Source: Lytechinus pictus
Taxonomy: Eukaryota; Echinodermata; Echinoidea; Temnopleuroida; Toxopneustidae
Direction: 5' to 3'
Assembly (NCBI RefSeq): GCF_037042905.1
Contig: NC_087262.1
Coordinates: 4,612,001 to 4,676,000, forward strand
DNA length: 64,000 bases
The notes under the pieces were generated by a model, which made no database searches, was not told the origin of the DNA, and saw only the letters and a list, made by a program, of their open reading frames with translations. The translations under genes were made by a program, and so were the position numbers. Below are positions 33,140-45,105 of the stretch, piece by piece (the first letter of the stretch is position 1; every line of letters begins with the position of its first letter).

Positions 33140-34168
33140 TGACATACGGTACATGTAGCGGTGGAGTATGACGAAAGTGTAATGGATCTGGAAAGTATAC
33201 CTATAAAAGTGACATGCTTGCATGTTGCTATTGTGTCCCCCTCATGCTCAAGTTTGGATTGACGCCCATGAATACAGGCCATCCCCCCCACTTGAAATAT
33301 TGGGGGGGATATATCCCCCCCCATCCCCCCCGTGATCGACACCCATGGTCAAAGGTCATTAAAGGTCAATGAACTTTGGCCGTGTTGGGGGTATTTGTTG
33401 AATTACCATCCTAACTCTGAAAGTTTATGGATCTAGTTCATAAAACTTGGGATATAAGAGTAATCAAGTATCACTGAACATCCCCTGTGAGTTTCAGGTC
33501 ACAAAACCAAGGTCAAAGGTCAGTTAAGGTCAATAAAATTAGGCCATGTTGGGGTAATTGTTGAATTGCCATCATAACTTTGAAAGTTTATAGATAGAGT
33601 GAATGAAATGTGGACATGAGTGTAGTTGACAAGTTTTAAGTCACCGTTCAAATGTCATTTATGGTCAATGAACGTGGTATTATGTCATTATATGAATGGT
33701 GTTTTTGTGAATGATTATTTTATAGTAGTTTTCAAAGTTAGCACTGCTGCTATATTAAATCGCGTAATGCAGGCGAGACTGCCAGAGGCGTTCCACTAGC
33801 TTGTTTTAATATGAAATTAGGTTTATCAAAAAAAAAAGAACTTAAACAAGTATAAGTGCATAAGTTATTTCTTGCTGCAACCTATTCCATCATAATGGAG
33901 ACAAATCATGTACACATTTATGAAAAAAGGAAACAATTATAATTTCAGGTACAAGGAAAGCGTGGATGTGACCTCATCAATATTCACGTACGAACTTGCC
34001 TAAAACAAAATAATGTAAATCTTTGAAATTCAATAACTTCGTAATATCTTTCATCCGATTTTGATCAAATTTTCAACATTTTGCTCTGAGAATTTTAGTA
34101 TATTTAGATATAAATTTCTTCAGCCCGGTGCATCCCTTTAAATGGCATATATTACTTGATCAGTTATA

Positions 34169-34205
<37 letters not shown>
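34169..34205. repeat. AT dinucleotide microsatellite
   Basis: About 18 AT units, directly after the outermost nested MITE. Confidence 0.95.
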
Positions 34206-34208
<3 letters not shown>

Positions 34209-35984
34209 GCAGGGCGGCCCTGATTGGCCTTTAATTCTCCTTTATCAAGCTCTTATCAATCACCCGATGGATTTGACACGTCTATCCATCTTTATTTTCC
34301 CTAATTGAATTATAATTTTTAAAAGTCAGTCAAGATCTCACGGCAAGCTCCTCCAAACTTAATTCACTAATTCGCGTTTTAATATAGTATTGGTCTACCA
34401 TTCTTTTTTGGTAATTTTCAGTCCGATATCAACACTTCGTTTTGTTCAATTCAAAACCTGAAATTTTGTGCTAATCATCTAGTACATGCCTTATAGAAGC
34501 ATGAAATATATAACAAATTGGACAGAAAATAGAAGGAAGTTAGAGACCGGAAAGAAGATTAAAAATAATGTAAAGTTTTATTGACATACATAAAAGGGCT
34601 CACGTCTTCTCATATTGATCTAAGCCAATTAAAATATTTAGTCTCACACTGAACATTTTACGATCAAGATTGAAAAAAATATATAAATGATAGTAATTTT
34701 CTTGTAGAATTTGACTACTCTTCTTTACTGTAGCTAGCGGCTGCTCGTGACAAGAAAAATAGGCAGGTAATATTTTGTAACAGTTATGCCAATATTCCGT
34801 GCATATTTCAATTAAATATTAATAAACTTGTAATCATACAAACTAGTTATTATTAAGCACATTGGAACTAATAAATAAACAAGGAAGTCGTCGGCAGTAG
34901 TATCTTAATCTTCATGGGAAAATAATATAAGTCCCACATATTACTTTTTATGTACGGTAATTAATGTATATCATGCATTGTCGCTCTGTAGTGTGAGTTA
35001 GGCTGTGACTGTGAGACCGACTGTGTGAGTCTGTGTAAAAAGGGCAAGGCAAAGACTTTGTTCTACTTTTTTAAAGAAAGGAAAAGTTATTTTATTTCAA
35101 ATGTTTTGATTTAATAGCCATAGCCAATGATATGTAGAGGATAGTAAAATACGACAGAATAGGAAAATTGGAGAACAAATAAATTAATTTTTTGGGGAAA
35201 ATAGAAGATATTGCACTGACTCGATTCAATTTCAAGTCTGATATGATAAGTTTCACTCATTATATAACCTTGTTATCTGTTACTATTCCCTGTGCGGTGA
35301 AATAAAGTATGCAATGTTTGGCTTATTTTCTCTTGTTCTTGGGGACAAATGCTTGATTTTTTTACACTAATATCAGTTTCCATTACATTTACAGCTAAGT
35401 AATAACTTGGCTCTTACGTAAATTGAATTCTTTTAATAATTTTTTCTACATTAAAAACAGAGATTGAAAAATGAAAATTTTCTTGCAATTTTACATTCCA
35501 CCAATAGAGGGCGTAAACAAACATATGCCCAAAATTCAAGTTTTTGCTGTGTATTGCATTGGCATACCATATAGATCTACATGTAGATTCCCCACAGGCA
35601 GGGTGATTGCAGTGGGCAAATGATAAGTTTTTTGATTGAGGGAATCAAACTGGAAAACAGTGCAATGTATGCGAAGATAGTCAAATAAGAAAGAATATCT
35701 ACATCATAAAAAGAAGGAAGATGGCAGTTCAAAGATTTAGTTAACCGGCGTGGGCCAGTTAACTCTGACCGCAGCCGCCCCCCCCCCCCAAAAAAAAAAA
35801 CAACTAATTGCTAATATTTCAATACAACAGCACGTAAGATAATTAGGTGTAAGGATTATTACAATAAGTTTCTAGTTGTTCATTAGTCTATTCCTGTTTG
35901 TCTCCATAATTATGTAATATGATCAGTCTCTTGATTTTCCCCCGAATCTATACAGACTAGACTGAAATCTTGAATGGAAGAAAC
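34206..35984. other. Intergenic and COX18 5' flank
   Basis: No gene recognised. A C run followed by an A run occurs at 35769-35790. A pyrimidine tract and AG at 35935-35955 could be a 5' UTR acceptor. No TATA box is convincing for COX18. Confidence 0.4.
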
Positions 35985-38900
35985 ATGTATCATCCTGCAT
36001 TTAGACCATTTTCTCTGACCCGCTTCCAACGAAGGTTCCACAGGGTTGTCTTCAAGCCCAGGATCAGCTGTTCCCATCACCTTGATGTATCGTTACCATA
36101 TTGTAATACGAGTAGTCAATCTCTGCACATCCATGTTCATTCATCATTGTCATCTCTGAACTCTCAAAGAAATGTATCAAGAAACAATGAACTAGCACCC
36201 GGGAGAAAGACAAATCAGCCGTTCAATCAGCATCTAAATCATTTACGAGCGGTTCATTTTTCTTCCCACTCATCTTCACCGGGATCGTCAGCAACGTTTC
36301 TGCGACCTTCGGGTGTTGCTTCAACAAGGCAGCATGTTCGTCACGCTTCAACAGAGCCCACAACTGCCTATGAGGCACTGCTGAACTCCCAACCCGTCCA
36401 TTTTGCAGAGGGTGTCTTCCAGTACGTCCACTCATTAACTGGTTTACCTTGGTGGGCCACTATCGTCGTCACGACGTTCGCGCTGCGCTTTTCCTTGACC
36501 CTTCCTCTCGCGATCTACTCCCAGAACATCCGCGTAAGGGTTGAGAACCTGCAGCCAGAGGTGATTGCTCTGGCAAAGAGGGCTTTTGTGGAGAGACTTT
36601 CAGCCAGGGCGAAGAACGAGAAGTGGTCTGAGAAGAGGGCTCAACGTGCCTTTGTAGGACTAGTGAGTTTCTTATCCTTTTTCGGTTTTGAAGGAATGAA
36701 AATTAGCTTTTTGAATATGCACTAGGGGTATATTTCATCAAACAGATTTGTTAAGCTTGATTGATTGATGGATCAGTTTTATTTATTACACAATTATTAC
36801 ACAATACAAAATAAATACATTAAAAAACTCAATCTTAAAAATTGAATTAAAGACATAATACATAAATAATTAGAGTGATTCAGAATTCAGAAATGAGGTA
36901 AATGTCATTAATTAATAGTTATTGAAAAAGATAACTTCAGATGTCTTTGCGTTTACATGTTCACTTGAAGGCATTCCTTGTCTTTTTGCGCTACATTTAT
37001 CATTGCAGTATGCTTCAATTTAAAATTCATATTTCAGAGTGGTGTCTTTGTTTTATTTACCATGTTATTCCATAATAATGGTTTTGACTATGTGGCGTAC
37101 AGGGATTTTCAGACAATGATTAGTGTAATGTTTCAGTTTGTTGAATAATTTTTCTGGATGGGTTGTTTGGTGTTTTTAGATATGCCTCCGTCGCGAAGCA
37201 ATTATTTTATTTCTCATCATCTCGTCTCAGTCTCAAAGGAAAAGATCTTGTGTCTGAGAGACACTGAAAAAGTTAATCTTATTGCCCTATTTTAATCTGT
37301 AAGTGTTAAGTCTCCAGACATGTTTTGATTTGAAAAATCAAACAAGCATAATGCTGGAAATTCCAATCCGAAATCAGATGTAAAGTGAGAAAGTAATATT
37401 TAACATTTAAGTTTCCAAGCATTGTATTGTATTTTGCTATTGACTATTTTGTCTGATTGTTAATTTCTACAGGTTAGACGATACTCCAAAGAGCTCTATG
37501 TCAGGGACAACTGTCACCCTGCTAAAGGTTCCATACTGTTCTTGGTCCAGCTTCCCATGTGGATCTTCCTCTCCCTGGCTATACGCAACATGACAGGAGC
37601 CTTGTCAGAAAGGATGTATGTTGGTAAGTCCTCTGGTTGTTTTGTATTGGTGGAAGCACCGTGGTGTAGTGGTTCTGACTTTTGCCATCTAATATTAAGA
37701 GGGTCATGTGTTTGAATCCCACCACGGACTTTTCTCCTTTGGCAAGGGTTTGGTTTGGTTTTATTTACCGTATAAAAATCACAACAAAATACATTGTACA
37801 AAATATTAAGATTAAATATATAAACATGGATGGATCACTCTATTCAGAGCCATTGATATAATGGCTTTTATTCATCCTAGAGGTCTAACTTTTCTTTCTA
37901 ATTGTAAATTTTGACAGGTTAGACGATACTCCAACGAACTCTATTTCAGGAATAAACTGTCACCCTGCTAAAGGTTCCAATGTACTTTGTGTCACTCTTC
38001 AACCAGGTGCTAAATGGGTACCTGTGAGCATGTGAAAGTTATTGTAGATTGCCCAGCATCATGAGTGCCTCACATGACAGCTGACTGGAATACTCCCTAG
38101 GAAGTGGAGGGTGTGCATACATTGTGTGCAAGAATAACTGATTGAATCCAATAAATGGAGTAAAAATAATAATAATAATAGTCAGTTTTTATATCGCGCT
38201 TTTCCCAGAACAGCACAAAACGCTTTACAGCATATTATTACCCCGGTCATTGGATTCATTTCAATCCCGCACGAAAAGTGCACAATTTCCACTCCCTGGG
38301 GAGCATTCCTTGCCTTCATCGCAGCCTGGTAATGGCGCTGGCAAATTCAAACATACAATAACTTTCGCATCCTACCGGGATGTGAATCTGTAAAAGCACT
38401 GAGATATGTTAAGTGTGTAAGATTAGTGAAATCCTGTGGGAAGGAAGCTGGACGATTCCTACCTCCTTTAAATTTTCAGTTTTGTACAGAAGCCAATGTG
38501 AGAAGGCTGTGTCATTGTTTAGCTTTGACTCGGCCTTAATCATTACAATGCCATTCTATATTCTGTCTTTCAGACCCAGCAAGCATAGTGCCTGACCTAG
38601 CAACAGGAGGGGTTCTTTGGTTCCCTAGCCTCGTCGCACCAGACCCGACCTTTATCTTGCCAGTCCTCGTGGGTTTACTCAATCTTAGTAACATCGAGAT
38701 GCATGCCCTGCATAGGGGCAGAGTGACGAGAGTTCAGCGATATGTGAACAACACCCTCAGGACTGTTTCCGTGGCGATGATCCCCATTGCTGCCTACATG
38801 CCTTCTGTGAGTTTTTAAAGGACAAGTCTACCTCATCAAATAGTTGATTAGAATAAATTAGAAAAATCCAACAAGCATAACACTGAAAATTTAATCAAAA

Positions 38901-41900
38901 TCAGGTGTAAATTAAGAAAGTTATGACATTTTTAAATTTTAATTACTGGTAATCCACAAAACAGTTATATGCACATCCTGATCGGTATGCAAATGAGGAG
39001 ACTGATGATGCCATCCACTCACTATTTCTTTGGTATTTTATTATATGAAATCTGATATATTCTAATTTTCTCCCCATTGTCATGTGAAACAAAATTGTAT
39101 TCTTCCCTGAACACGAAGAATTACCATTGTTTTAACAATTTATGCTGCAATCAAGTCCTTATTGTCAAATCTGTAAAAAATGAAATATTGTATTATTCAA
39201 ACAATTAAAAAAAAAGAAGTAATAGTGAGTGAGGGACATCAAGTTTCCCATTTGCATGTCATTGAGTTGTAATATATAAGTGTTATGCAAAAAATAAGCG
39301 AAACTTTAAAATGTCATAACTTTCTTATTTTACATCCGATTTTGATGAAATTTACATCATTATGCTTGTTTGATTTTTCTCTATTGAATCGAATCAAAAT
39401 TTTTCTGGGATTTGCATTATTCGCTTGACCTTTAATAACAATTATATCAGAAATGAGGCAATTCTTTCAATAGTAGACATTATTATCAGTACAATTTAAA
39501 ACCAGTCTTGCCTTTGCTGAACCGTGAATATTTCAGTTAATAACAATTTTAGTTGTAATATTCTTAGCAGTATAGGCATCATAAGGCAGTAAAAATGCGA
39601 ACAAGATTGCAGACCAGTCAAAAGATGTGTGGCCTAAGTAACAGACAGTTTAGATGGCAGTCTTTTCCAGCCGAAATGTCTGATCTTAGAAAGTTTGACT
39701 TCCGAAATATTTTCTGAAGTATCAAAGCATAATCATGAAGAGGAACATTAATATTAATGATTTAAAAAAATAGGCATTTATACAGCGCCATCTTTCTAGA
39801 AATAATCTATTCCAAGGCACATTGTTATTATTATTATTACATATTGTACATGAAAATAAAATTATTCTGCAAAATATTGACTTACTTGGCAATGTATACT
39901 AAAATTAAAAAAAATTGATATTAATGAATAGAAATTATAAATTATATACAGGAAAAATATGGATGTACAGTAAAAACTAGATCTCATTTATTCATTGATA
40001 AAACCAATGTATGGGAAGTGGTCGGGGGGGATTATATTTTGATAGAATTTTATTTACGAATGAATCAAGTATGCCTATAGGGTAGTAATATAAAGCAGAT
40101 ATGAATAAAATTGCCCTGACTTGCTCACCTGTCAAACGTAAATTGATTGCAATCTTCAACCGTCTTGAAAAGTGATTATATTAGATTTAAAATGCATTCA
40201 GGAAACACAGAAACTTCCCTTAAGGAAATAAGTAGAGAGTCGTCTAGAACTAATGAGGGCAATCACATTGTAATGGCCGTTATGGAACTAGGTTGGACAT
40301 ATAGTTCTAGATCACCTTAAAACTATATATATGTTTGCCTTTTAAATACCCTGGAAGGCATGGGTAAATTCTGTATTAAAAAAAAAAAGGCAAGTTATAA
40401 ATGCAAGGTGCATTATTTTCATGAATTTTATGACGAAATCTAATCAACCTCAAAGATTTTCATTTCCTTTGATTATACAGTACGGTATCTATAGAAAGTG
40501 AACAAAAATGCAATAAAATTGAGTCAATAGTTCCTATCTGTCTTCTGACAAAATCATGTTTATGCCCTCTGCCCCACTTTGGAAAAAGGAAGCAAGTGAC
40601 ACATCAGTCAAATTTGAGTTGTTGTTTCTGAAACACCCTTTGTATGTTGCATGTGCAGGCAAAATTTTGGGGGAAAATGATTGTTATTGCTATGGAAAGA
40701 TATTGAAGAACATATGCTGTTAAATTGCATGGACGCCTATGTAAATGATGAACACATATTGCTCATTTACAACAAATGATACTTTTGTAACTTGCTTCCT
40801 TTTGCTGAAGTACGGTAACTGTTCTTGGACTCCTTGCAATAGTCTTCTACATGGTTATTTTTCTCAGACTTAAAGGACAAGTCCACCCCAACAAAAAGTT
40901 GATTTGAATAAAAAGAGAAAAATCCAACAAGCATAACACTGAAAATTTCATCAAAATCGGATGTAAAATAAGTTATAAAATTTTAAAGTTTTGCTTAATT
41001 TCACAAAACAGTTATATGCACGTCATGGTCGGTATTCAAATGAGGTGACTGATGATGTCGTCCACTCACTATTTCTTTTATATTTTATTATATGAGATAT
41101 GAAATAATCTAATTGTCTCCTTATTGTCAAGTGAAACAACAATTAATTCCTCCCTGAACATGTGGAATAAGCATTTATTAATGCTATATGGTTCAGTCAA
41201 GTTGGTCCTTATTGTCAAATATATAAAAAAATGAAATATTGTATAATTCAAACAATAAAAAACAAGAAAGAGTGAATGAAGGACATCATCAACTGCCTCA
41301 TTTGCATGTCATTGAATTGTGCATATCACTGTTATGTGAAAAAATAAGGGAAAATTTAAAATGTCATAACTTTCTTATTTTAAATCCGATTTTGATGAAA
41401 TTTTCAGCATTATGCCAGCTGATTTTTCTCTATTTATTCAAATCAATATTTTTCTGAAGTGGACTTGACCTTTAAAGAGACAAATAGGGATTATGTACTT
41501 TTAGCTTTTCCAAAATTAGATGAATTGACATAGAGTTGAAACTGTGCTGGACTAGGCTCCAGACCCAATGCAAATAAAAATTCCAATTAGGGTCAGTCTG
41601 CCTTTAGACCATTTGCCAGTCCTTCTTTTGACACAAAAATGTTTAATTTTCTTATTCATCTGTAGGCAATGGCCCTCTATTGGTCAATATCGGCATTCTA
41701 CGGCCTGGGCCAGAACATCCTCCTGAAGATTCCATCGGCCAGGCGCGCTCTGGGGATGCGCTCTTCGCAGAGTGACACCGACACTCCCTTCAAGGACTTG
41801 AGAGATGAGTTCCTGGTGAGATACCTATCAAAGGAAGGAGGGAAGGGCAAAAAGGATGAGCTGTTGGAAGAAATACAGGACGGAGAGAAAGCGAAATCAA

Positions 41901-41917
41901 AGAAGACAAAGTTATGA
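35985..41917 (+). CDS. COX18: COX18, mitochondrial inner-membrane insertase (Oxa1/YidC/Alb3 family)
   Basis: Four exons: 35985-36662, 37473-37623, 38574-38806 and 41666-41917. Together they give 1314 nt and 437 residues; all borders are GT-AG and phases agree. The start is the ATG at 35985, because an in-frame TAG lies at 35958-35960; another ATG at 35974 opens a short overlapping uORF. The first ~140 residues are Arg/Ser/His-rich and poor in acidic residues, as expected for a mitochondrial presequence. The insertase domain follows: TM1 near 152-178 (GLPWWATIVVTTFALRFSLT), the conserved VENLQPE and ELYVRDNCHP blocks, TM2 near 243-262 (QLPMWIFLSLAIRNM), LATGGVLWFP then TM3 near 300-318, TM4 near 341-354 (AMIPIAAYMPS) and TM5 near 356-374 (ALYWSISAFYGLGQNILL). 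The Lys-rich C-terminal tail and N-terminus make it longer than human COX18 (about 333 residues). In the family it exports the COX2 C-terminal tail for cytochrome c oxidase assembly. Introns hold SINE and MITE copies. Confidence 0.96.
37655..37735 (+). mobile_element. tRNA-like SINE head in COX18 intron 2
   Basis: CGTGGTGTAGTGGTTCTGAC (A box region) and GTGTTTGAATCCCACCACGG (B box region) begin 32 bp after exon 2. The body is replaced by a T-rich tail. Confidence 0.75.
37893..37980 (+). pseudogene. Decayed duplicate of the start of COX18 exon 2
   Basis: Inside COX18 intron 2, about 445 bp downstream of real exon 2, the first ~63 nt of that exon recur with their acceptor AG and roughly 20 nt of upstream intron (TCTAATTGTAAATTTTGACAG against TCTGATTGTTAATTTCTACAG). 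The copy retains GTTAGACGATACTCC and AACTGTCACCCTGCTAAAGG. It has a one-base insertion in between, which puts a TAA into frame, and it has no donor, so it cannot replace exon 2. It is read as a local segmental duplication that decayed; no other COX18 exon is repeated nearby. Confidence 0.9.
38155..38392 (-). mobile_element. SINE body and tail fragment in COX18 intron 2
   Basis: AATAATAATAAT tail, then ATATCGCGCTTTTCCCAG and TATTATTACCCCGG, the minus-strand body of the local SINE family. The tRNA head is missing. Confidence 0.65.
38814..39433. mobile_element. ACAAGTCCACCCC-family MITE, 1 bp after the exon 3 donor consensus of COX18
   Basis: Long inverted arms run from TTAAAGGACAAGTCTACC to GACCTTTAA, both containing ATCAAAATCNGATGTAAAAT or its inverse. 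The left end abuts GTGAGTT at 38807-38813. Confidence 0.8.
39434..40869. other. COX18 intron 3, AT-rich
   Basis: A SINE-tail fragment lies near 39770-39840 (ATTTATACAGCGCCATCTTT, ATT repeats). Nothing else recognised. Confidence 0.4.
40870..41475. mobile_element. ACAAGTCCACCCC-family MITE, full length, in COX18 intron 3
   Basis: Starts TTAAAGGACAAGTCCACCCC and ends GAAGTGGACTTGACCTTTAA, with the family's inverted arms around CATGTGGAATAAGCATT. Confidence 0.82.
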
Positions 41918-41943
41918 CAAAGTTGTCATGGTGAACGTGACCA

Positions 41944-42270
41944 GGTATGGTGGCTCAGTGGTAGAGCGCCCGTCTCATGAATGGGAAGTCGTGGGTTTGA
42001 TCTTTGACCGAGTCATACCAAAGACCTCAAAAAGGGGACCTTCTCCACTCCCTTGGAAGCATTCCAACAAGAGTTCCAAGACTCAATTGCGAGGCATACT
42101 ACATAGGTTTTCGCATCCTACCGGGTACCCATTTAGCACCTGGGTCGAGAGTGGCAAAGTGTGGATTAACGCCTTGCCAAAGGACGCTGGACCGCGGTGG
42201 GATTCGATCACACGACCCTCTGTGTTCAAGGCGAGAGTCAGAACCACTACACCACATCAAAGTGATCTTG
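41944..42270 (+). mobile_element. Two-headed tRNA-derived SINE in the COX18 3' UTR
   Basis: The left end is a forward tRNA-like unit (GGTGGCTCAGTGGTAGAGCG, anticodon-loop wording CTCATGA, GTGGGTTTGATC). The right end is a reverse tRNA-like unit (GGGATTCGATCACACGACCC, complement of GTGGTGTAGTGGTTCTGAC). It starts 27 bp after the COX18 stop codon. Confidence 0.78.
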
Positions 42271-42309
42271 AAATTACTCATTTTCAAGCCAACGTACAGA
42301 GACAATATT

Positions 42310-43449
42310 TATGAAAGATAAAAATGGAAATCACTACAATGTACTTTCATATTCTTGGTATGCAGGTGTACTTTGTAAAGTACTTGTGGTTTCAACTAAA
42401 TCCTTCCCCAAGTTTTACTGTGAAAATGAAAGAAGTGCACCTCTACCGGCCAGTATGTAATTAAAAAGCCATATTTGATATCAGGATGCTGTTGCTGGCT
42501 TTCAGGAAAACTGGGGGGATTCTTTAAAGCATTTTTTGTCAGAGATATGCATCTGTTGTTCATATTTACCGAGAAATGTTTTCAAACTGAAAGCAATCAG
42601 TTATTAATAGATATAATGATTATCAGTTTACACATCACAGGTAAAAGTGTATTTTGGTCAGAAATGAATGGCTAAGGTTAATATTAGCTGAGGTCGGGTT
42701 TGAACTAGGACTGTGGTAGGAATTGAAACTAGACTTCTGCTGATGAGAAAAACGAATCAATTAATAACATGTGAAAATGACTTTCAGCTTAATAGGGTGA
42801 AAGAGGGGGGGGGGGGTCTGGGTAGCCTAACAGGGCAATTATGCCCCCAAAATGTGCAAGGTCCTTTTTGTGCAATCTTTGTTAAGTAGACATAGATGCA
42901 TTGACAAGACATTAGTTTCAATAAATAGGGAATATAAATCATCTGGTCACATTAAAACTGTGACTTCAAAATGACTTTGAAAATTCTAGATAAAATGTGC
43001 ATTATTGGTAAATTTACAGGATAACACTCCCTTACACAGCTATCAGCAAAAGATGACTCTTAAATTTAAATGTTCCCCATCATAAATTGATGTCCCTGAT
43101 AGAAAATAAAAACATTCAATTGTAAACGTTATTCCCATTACTTTCTGTTGTGTAAAGGAAATGGAATGTGGTTGAATGATTAACATTGGTACCCGTATGA
43201 AAACTGTCGTGACCTTTTAATTTTGATTGGTACTGCATACTTTTCAAAACATTTTGATAGAGAGGGATAAATGTAATTTAAAAAGTTAAAAAAAGGTCGA
43301 TGGAGCATGTATGACTGTGCATTCAATGACAGAAATGTAAGAGGGAGAGGGAGGGAGGATTAGAGAGAGAGAGGAAGGGGGGGCATGAGAGAGAATGACT
43401 GTGTGAGACTCGAACTCAGAGGCCCTTTTTTTTTTAACTGTCGTGTAAT
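42310..43449. other. Downstream of COX18, no supported gene
   Basis: Probably includes the COX18 poly(A) site, but no single signal stands out. G runs lie at 42805-42817 and a GAGAGG tract at 43338-43390. Confidence 0.4.
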
Positions 43450-44386
43450 TTAAAGGTCAAATCCACCCCAGAAAAAAAATTGTTTTTTTATTCAATAGAG
43501 AAAAATCAGAAAAGCATAATGCTGAAAATTTCATCAAAATCGGATGTGAAATAAGAAAGTTATGATATTTAATAATTTTGCTTATTTTTCACAAAACAGT
43601 CATATACATAACACAAGTCATATGCGAATGAGATGAGTTGATGATGCCCCTCACTCACTATTTCTCTTTTTTTTTTAATGTTTGAATTATAAAATATTTC
43701 AATTTTTACAGATATGAAATATTCACCAACTTGACGGAATCACAAAATGATAAACAATGTTAATTCCACATGTTCAGGGAGGAATAAAACGTTAAAGGTC
43801 AAGTCCACCCCAGAAAAATGTTGATTTGAATCAATAGAGAAAAATCAGACAAACATAATGCTGAAAATTTTATCAAAATCGGATGTGAAATAAGAAAGTT
43901 ATGACATTTTATAATTTCGCTTATTTTTCACAAAACAGTTATATGCATAACTCAAGTCATATTCGAATGAGATAGTTGATGATGCCCCTCACCTACTATT
44001 TCTTTTTTTTATTGTTTGAATTATAAAATATTTCAATTTTTACAGATATGAAATATTGACCAACTGGACGGAACAACAAAAAGATAATGTTAATTCCACA
44101 TGTTCAGGGAGGAATAAAACTTTGTTTCACAGGACAATGAGGAGAAAATTAGAATATTTCATATAATAAAATACAAAAGAAATGGTGAGTTGGTGATGTC
44201 ATCAGTCCCCTCATTTGCATACCGACCAGGATGTGCATATAACTGTTTTGTGAAATTAAGCAAAACTTAAAATTATCATAACTTTCTTATTTTACATCCG
44301 ATTTTCATGAAATTTTCACTGTTATGCTTGCTGGATTTTTCTCTTTTTATTCACAAACTTTTTATTAGGGTGGACTTGTCCTTTAA
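43450..44386. mobile_element. ACAAGTCCACCCC-family MITEs in tandem (one truncated, one full)
   Basis: A left-arm copy at 43450-43791 breaks off at GGAGGAATAAAAC. A full copy at 43793-44386 begins at once with TTAAAGGTCAAGTCCACCCC and ends GGTGGACTTGTCCTTTAA. Confidence 0.8.
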
Positions 44387-44398
44387 ACTCTGGGTCCT

Positions 44399-44540
44399 GT
44401 TTCATAAAAACTTGTTATAATAACAAATGCACAATTTTTATGACAAAATTCCTCTCAGCCAATCAGATTGAAGGATTTCAGTAGCTTGTAACTGTAATTG
44501 CAAATTTGTTATTAGAACAAGTTTTATGAAACATAGCCCA
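44399..44540. mobile_element. MITE of the TTTCATAAAACTTGTTATAATAAC family
   Basis: Ends GTTTCATAAAAACTTG and CAAGTTTTATGAAAC, with an internal AGCCAATCAGATTGAAGGAT. Confidence 0.75.
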
Positions 44541-45105
44541 GGTCTAAAGTTGTTATGTAACTATGGAGAGCCAGATGTTACACTAATCAATATCATTCCA
44601 GGCTTAATTTATCGGCTATTTTAAACTGAAGTCGTTCAGAACTGTTTGGGAAAAATAACTAATATAATTTTCTGCAAAATTGGAGGACGGAAGATGAAAC
44701 AACATAATAAATATAAGATACATACAATCTAAGCAAAAGGTTGATATTCGTTAGCTTCCCATAATTTTAGCACAGAGACCATGGTCTAAGTTAATCCAGA
44801 TTTCAGAATACGGGTCAGAGAGTGTGGGTGTGTGTGTGTGAGAGAGAGAGAGACGAGGGGGGTGAAAGAAGAGAGAAAATCGGATGAAATGAGAGACATT
44901 CAAATGTGTGAAGGTTGAAGGAGAAGGAAATGCATTTGAGAATGAAGGTGGAATTGAGAGATAGAGAAATACACAGGTTTGAAATGAAAAAAAGAGCACC
45001 TATTACAATACTTCTTTGAAAAAAGTAAAGAAAATTAGGTACCGGTAGATATTATATTTGATTTCATAATATCCCCATATATCTTCCATCTAATGTCTTA
45101 TACTT

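Larger units (their letters stand above)
30894..33270. mobile_element. hAT-type transposon 3, nested in element 1 (2.4 kb including element 4)
   Basis: Perfect 14-bp inverted ends CATGGGCGTCAATC with the perfect 8-bp duplication AATACAGG at 30886-30893 and 33271-33278. Its ends differ from those of element 1 by two transitions, so the two are relatives. Confidence 0.92.
29214..33347. mobile_element. hAT-type transposon 1 (4.1 kb including nested elements)
   Basis: Perfect 14-bp inverted ends CATGGGTGTCGATC are flanked by a perfect 8-bp duplication GTCAAAGG (29206-29213 and 33348-33355). 8-bp duplications are typical of the hAT superfamily. No transposase frame is visible, so it is non-autonomous. 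Confidence 0.9.
28808..33807 (-). mobile_element. Helentron/HINE-like element (copy 3), split by a hAT insertion
   Basis: Minus-strand copy: 33356-33807 holds the 5' end (AACGCCTCTGGCAGTCTCGCC on the minus strand) and the first repeats. 28808-29205 holds the last repeats, the GC-rich triplet run and the hairpin end. Both junctions with the surrounding MITE fall in T runs, which fits insertion into T-rich targets. Confidence 0.75.
28597..34142. mobile_element. GGTCCGGGCTGAA-family MITE split by a 5-kb nested insertion
   Basis: The left piece (28597-28807) ends in CCCCACTTGTTATTTTGCA. The right piece (33808-34142) resumes with ATATGAAATTAGGTTTATC and ends AGCCCGGTGCATCCCTTT. Joined, they have the order of the intact copy at 61246-61829, where the same two motifs are adjacent. 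Confidence 0.82.

Noticed and set aside
35505-35522. CTCF-like site (CCACCAATAGAGGGCG)
   Set aside because: The match needs an internal gap relative to the known core motif, so it is probably chance.
41946-42020. Functional tRNA gene (Met-like CAT wording)
   Set aside because: The T arm is damaged (GGTTTGATCTTTGACC) and the unit is one head of a longer repeat.
42004-42321. 105- and 152-codon frames
   Set aside because: They are translations of the two-headed SINE.
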